10,410 bases of DNA from an uncultured Eubacteriales bacterium (GTDB taxonomy: Bacteria; Bacillota; Clostridia; Oscillospirales; CAG-272). Each line of letters opens with the position of its first letter. Position 1 is the stretch's first letter. Below, one piece after another: positions 7,905-10,410 of the stretch. Made by a program: the position numbers and the translations under genes. The DNA lies in NCBI GenBank assembly GCA_934526185.1, contig CAKTAA010000073.1:1-10410 (forward strand), read 5' to 3'. Below the pieces are notes generated by a model that saw nothing but the letters and a program-made list of their open reading frames with translations, made no database searches and was not told the DNA's origin.

Positions 7905-8192
7905 ATATTTTTAAAGCGTAGATACGTTTTTTGATACTGTACAATTCCATATCGGCTTGTGTCGGACATGAAAAGGCATGGAGATGCCTTTTTTGCATTG
8001 TAACAATGTTTGTATCTGCTGCCGTAAAACCGGCAGGGGACTCTGCGAAAAGCGGCAAACAGCGGGGGGCATTTTACATACGCCGCACGTTCAGCCGGCC
8101 CCTTGAACGGCGAAAAAGTTTCAGCACTGTATATAATGGGAAATTGTATTTTTACTTATATTTTCATTTGCGAAAGGAATGGTTATTAAAGT
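7905..8192 (+). promoter_or_regulatory. Structured purE leader, candidate transcription attenuator or riboswitch
   Basis: The untranslated leader contains a weak hairpin (7913-7919 with 7924-7930), an intrinsic terminator (7971-7994), a perfect 6-bp hairpin (8019-8024 with 8031-8036, CTGCCG/CGGCAG) and another pairing (8088-8093 with 8104-8109, CGTTCA/TGAACG). TCCAT at 7946-7950 can pair with ATGGA at 7978-7982, which would break the terminator stem, so an antiterminator is possible. I do not see the conserved cores of the purine (guanine/adenine), ZTP or PRPP riboswitches, nor a clear PurR box. What senses the signal is unknown; purine or nucleotide level is the natural guess from the genes downstream. 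Confidence 0.5.
7971..7994 (+). terminator. Intrinsic terminator inside the purE leader
   Basis: AAAAGGCAT (7971-7979) pairs perfectly with ATGCCTTTT (7984-7992) around the 4-base loop GGAG and runs into six T (7989-7994). It lies about 65 bases after the predicted transcription start and about 200 bases before purE, so it can only serve to end transcription early, as in attenuation. Confidence 0.8.
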
Positions 8193-8690
8193 ATGAAAAA
8201 AGTAGCGGTTATTATGGGAAGCGACAGCGATTTTCCTAAGCTCAAGCCGTGTCTGCAAAAGCTGCGCACATTCGCGATACCGTTTGAGGCGCGGGTGATA
8301 TCAGCGCACAGAACGCCGGAAGCTGCAGAAATCTTTGCCGGAAATGCAAAGGAAAACGGATTCGGTGTTATCATTGCCGCAGCAGGTAAGGCGGCGCATC
8401 TCGGAGGCGTTCTTGCAGCATATACGACGCTGCCGGTGATCGGACTTCCGATTCAATCATCAACCATGGACGGTATGGATTCCCTGCTTTCTATGGTGCA
8501 AATGCCGAGCGGTGTTCCGGTGGCAACAGTTGCCATAGACGGGGCAGCCAACGCGGCGATTTTAGCGGCACAGATTCTCGCGCTATCTGACGAAGAGCTT
8601 GCCGAAAAGCTGAGGGCTGAAAAGGAGCGTATGAAAACAGAGGTGCTCGACAAGGATCGGGCATTGCAGGAAAAAATGAAGGAGATTTGA
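8193..8690 (+). CDS. purE: N5-carboxyaminoimidazole ribonucleotide mutase (class I PurE)
   Basis: Catalyses a step of purine synthesis: conversion of N5-CAIR to CAIR, the substrate of PurC. The cytosolic 165-residue protein matches the usual class I length. It shows the phosphate-binding MGSDSD (8-13), SAHRTP (37-42) with its active-site histidine, AAAGKAAHLGG (62-72) with the second histidine, and the QMPSGVPVATVAIDGAANAA block (103-122). The AAHL segment places it in class I rather than the class II AIR carboxylases. AGKAAHLGG replaces the AGGAAHLPG form common in proteobacteria, a variant I associate with Clostridia. AAAGGA at 8173-8178 is the only ribosome site nearby and is rather far (14 bases) from ATG 8193, so initiation may be moderate. 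It is the first gene of the operon. Confidence 0.95.
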   Translation: MKKVAVIMGSDSDFPKLKPCLQKLRTFAIPFEARVISAHRTPEAAEIFAGNAKENGFGVIIAAAGKAAHLGGVLAAYTTLPVIGLPIQSSTMDGMDSLLSMVQMPSGVPVATVAIDGAANAAILAAQILALSDEELAEKLRAEKERMKTEVLDKDRALQEKMKEI

Positions 8691-8772
8691 GAGACGGAAG
8701 CTTTAGACCGCCGCCGATAATCACAAGGGAGTGCGTTGGTCGAAGCCGTCGATGTTATATTTTATGAGAAAG

Positions 8773-8778
8773 AAAGGA
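8773..8778 (+). promoter_or_regulatory. Ribosome binding site fixing the purC start
   Basis: AAAGGA ends 8 bases before ATG 8787. No comparable site precedes the upstream in-frame TTG at 8736, so the shorter protein is preferred. Confidence 0.7.
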
Positions 8779-8786
8779 AAAAGGAT

Positions 8787-9644
8787 ATGAGCCAGCCGGT
8801 ATTTGAGGGAAAAGTGAGAAGCGTACATGAAGCGGGAACGGATAAACTGCTGATGGTAACAACCGACCGCATTTCCGCGTACGATGTGATCATGCCTACG
8901 CCGATACCCGATAAAGGGAAAATTTTGAATCAGCTTTCGATTTTCTGGTTTTCGTTTACGGAAAAAATTGTGAAAAACCATTTTATTACGGAGGATATCA
9001 ACAGGTATCCGGAGCCGTTCTGCGGCGATGAGTCCCTGCGCGGGCGCTCTATGCTTGTAAAGAAGCTGAAGATGCTGCCGTTCGAATGCATTGTGCGCGG
9101 GTATATCTCCGGTTCGGCGTGGGAGAGCTATCAGAAGGACGGAACAGTGTGCGGCGTAAAAATGCCTGCGGGACTTCGTGAGAGCGATCCGTTCCCAGAG
9201 CCGATCTTTACACCCTCTACAAAAGCAGAGGAGGGACACGATATCAACGTCAGCTATGATTATATGGCGGATGCGCTAGGAGAGGAACTTGCCTCGAAAC
9301 TGCGTGACAAGACAATAGAGGTATATACAACCTGCGCGGATTATGCGACGGAGCACGGCATCATCATTGCAGATACAAAATTGGAATTCGGATTGGACGA
9401 AAGCGGTGAACTGGTCCTGGCCGATGAGGTGCTGACACCTGATTCCAGCCGCTTCTGGCCGGCATCGGCATATCAGCCTGGTAAAACGCAGATGAGCTAT
9501 GACAAGCAGTACCTCAGGGATTGGCTGACCGAAAACGGTTTCCGCGGCAAAACTCCCGCGCCGGAGCTTCCGCCGGATGTGGTGGAAGCGACGCGGGCGA
9601 AATATGCGGAAGCTTATGAAATTCTGACGGGAAAACCGTTCTGA
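8787..9644 (+). CDS. purC: Phosphoribosylaminoimidazole-succinocarboxamide (SAICAR) synthase
   Basis: Joins CAIR and aspartate with ATP to form SAICAR, the step after PurE. The start is ATG 8787, with AAAGGA at 8773-8778 eight bases before it, giving 285 residues. The in-frame TTG at 8736 would add a 17-residue non-conserved tail. Seen in the protein: the nucleotide-binding EGKVRSV (7-13), TTDRISAYDVIM (25-36), the first family signature LPFECIVRGYISGS (97-110) and the second, IADTKLEFG (194-202). DEVLTPDSSRFWP (213-225) and KQYLRDWL (240-247) complete the C-terminal part. This is the longer SAICAR synthase form rather than the short (about 240 residue) Bacillus type. It sits 96 bases after purE in the same transcript. 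Confidence 0.96.
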   Translation: MSQPVFEGKVRSVHEAGTDKLLMVTTDRISAYDVIMPTPIPDKGKILNQLSIFWFSFTEKIVKNHFITEDINRYPEPFCGDESLRGRSMLVKKLKMLPFECIVRGYISGSAWESYQKDGTVCGVKMPAGLRESDPFPEPIFTPSTKAEEGHDINVSYDYMADALGEELASKLRDKTIEVYTTCADYATEHGIIIADTKLEFGLDESGELVLADEVLTPDSSRFWPASAYQPGKTQMSYDKQYLRDWLTENGFRGKTPAPELPPDVVEATRAKYAEAYEILTGKPF

Positions 9645-9686
9645 CAGCAAAAGCGATTGGGAGACTACCGATATTCTGTAAAAGGC

Positions 9687-9693
9687 GGGAGGA
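9687..9693 (+). promoter_or_regulatory. Strong ribosome binding site fixing the purN TTG start
   Basis: GGGAGGA ends 7 bases before TTG 9701. The nearest ATG (9708) is out of frame and hits TAG at once. The protein begins with the conserved KNVAVFVSGGGTNLQ only if TTG is used. Confidence 0.85.
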
Positions 9694-9700
9694 TAGAGAT

Positions 9701-10327
9701 TTGAAAAATGTAGCGGTGTTTGTATCGGGAGGCGGGACAAATCTTCAAGTTCTTCTTGATGCGTGGGATCGGGGCGAAATTCCGGACGGACGTCCTGCGC
9801 TTGTACTTTCAAGCCGTGCAGGGGCTTACGCACTGAAACGTGCGGAAAGCCGCGGAGTGCCGACCGTGGTGGTTCCGAGGAAGGATTACGCGGACCGCGA
9901 AGCGTATACTGACGCGCTTTGCAGCGAAACGGAGAAACACGGGATTGATGTGATCGTGCTTGCAGGATTTCTCAGCATTTTCGGAGAAAAGCTGATACAC
10001 CGGTATCCGAACCGCATCATCAACATTCATCCGTCGCTGATCCCGAGCTTCTGCGGTGAGGGCTTTTACGGACTGCATGTGCATGAAGCGGCGCTTGCCC
10101 GCGGCGTCAAGGTGACGGGAGCAACCGTGCACCTGGTAAACGAGATTTGCGACGGCGGCCCTATACTACTGCAGAAAGCCGTTGAGGTACTTGACGGAGA
10201 CACGCCTGAAACGCTTCAGCGCCGGGTGATGGAGCAGGCGGAGTGGGTGCTGCTGCCCCGTGCTCTTCAGATGCTTTGCAGCGGTAAGATTGATCTGAGG
10301 GACGGAATTGCTGCCGGAAAGGAATAA
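9701..10327 (+). CDS. purN: Phosphoribosylglycinamide formyltransferase (GAR transformylase, folate type)
   Basis: Transfers a formyl group from 10-formyltetrahydrofolate to glycinamide ribonucleotide, an early step of purine synthesis. The 208-residue length is typical. Visible features are SGGGTNLQ for substrate phosphate binding (9-16), VLAGFLSIF in the folate pocket (86-94), and the catalytic N108, H110 (NIHPSLIPSF) and D151 (CDGGP), which correspond to the Asn-His-Asp set of E. coli PurN. It starts with TTG, well supported by its ribosome site and conserved N-terminus; the weak codon may lower output relative to the other pur genes. It follows purC after 56 bases, so it is co-transcribed. 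purF and purM, which often lie between purC and purN in clostridial operons, are absent here. Confidence 0.95.
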   Translation: MKNVAVFVSGGGTNLQVLLDAWDRGEIPDGRPALVLSSRAGAYALKRAESRGVPTVVVPRKDYADREAYTDALCSETEKHGIDVIVLAGFLSIFGEKLIHRYPNRIINIHPSLIPSFCGEGFYGLHVHEAALARGVKVTGATVHLVNEICDGGPILLQKAVEVLDGDTPETLQRRVMEQAEWVLLPRALQMLCSGKIDLRDGIAAGKE

Positions 10328-10331
10328 AAAA

Positions 10332-10374
10332 GCTGTCATGCTTTATCCCAGGGCCGGACAGCAGGGGATAGTTT
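10332..10374 (+). other. Hairpin-forming spacer after purN
   Basis: Two alternative stems are possible: GCTGTC (10332-10337) with GACAGC (10357-10362), or TATCCC (10344-10349) with GGGATA (10365-10370) followed by TTTT. With only four T it is a weak terminator at best and may be an RNA processing or pausing site inside the operon. Confidence 0.3.
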
Positions 10375-10405
10375 TCTTCAGAAGTATAAATTCAGTTTTT
10401 AATAG

Positions 10406-10410
10406 AGAGG
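10406..10410 (+). promoter_or_regulatory. Probable ribosome site of the next gene, at the window edge
   Basis: AGAGG ends exactly at the right edge after an AT-rich run. This suggests that another + strand gene, probably a further purine gene, starts just outside the window. Confidence 0.4.

Noticed and set aside
7905..7970. Guanine/adenine riboswitch upstream of purE
   Set aside because: The conserved loop and junction sequences of the purine riboswitch are not present; GTCGGACAT only resembles part of that motif when read on the opposite strand.
8132..8137. Second promoter (TATAAT) close to purE
   Set aside because: No -35 element at a usable distance (TTGAAC at 8103-8108 is 23 bases away) and no correctly spaced extended -10.
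7931..8239. 102-codon open frame in the purE leader
   Set aside because: It runs across the terminator hairpin and into purE in another frame, has no ribosome site and encodes no recognisable protein.
8736..8786. TTG 8736 as purC start
   Set aside because: It adds 17 non-conserved residues, while ATG 8787 has a well-spaced ribosome site and the conserved PurC beginning.
8721..9239. 172-codon minus-strand open frame under purC
   Set aside because: Antisense shadow of purC; no ribosome site or family resemblance.
10331..10375. ZTP riboswitch after purN
   Set aside because: The GGGCCGG run superficially recalls it, but the conserved pseudoknot elements are missing and the segment is too short.

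Overview
The window looks like a chromosomal stretch from a Bacillota bacterium, most likely a Clostridia-type gut or anaerobe lineage. Three things support this: strong AGGAGG-type ribosome sites, a TTGACA/TATAAT promoter with an extended -10, and PurE, PurC and PurN sequences of clostridial style. I cannot place it at genus level.

Positions 2-7077 hold an AT-rich, tightly packed Type I restriction-modification operon, all on the + strand, in the unusual order hsdR - hsdS - ATPase gene - hsdM. hsdR is cut by the left window edge. hsdR and hsdS overlap by 8 bases, hsdS and the ATPase gene overlap by 4, and hsdM follows after about 11 bases. HsdS names the DNA site through two target-recognition domains, HsdM methylates adenine there, and HsdR is the nuclease-translocase. 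The extra gene (4148-5269) encodes a 373-residue ABC-type ATPase with a C-terminal R-x3-E...H motif. Its size, domain order and position inside a Type I locus all resemble the anticodon nuclease PrrC of Escherichia coli, which is held silent by its partner restriction enzyme and released when phage disables it. This is the strongest candidate in the window for a layered, abortive-infection style defence system.

Positions 7078-7868 contain no intact gene. They hold a long imperfect inverted repeat, a weak terminator-like hairpin and what looks like a decayed C-terminal piece of a serine site-specific recombinase (two frameshifts and a stop). This suggests an old mobile-element boundary next to the restriction island.

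Positions 7869-10410 are GC-richer and carry the start of a purine biosynthesis operon: a near-consensus promoter, a structured leader of about 290 bases with an early intrinsic terminator, then purE, purC and purN (PurN starts at TTG). A ribosome site at the right edge suggests another gene follows. The leader looks like a transcription attenuator, but I could not match it to a riboswitch class I know.
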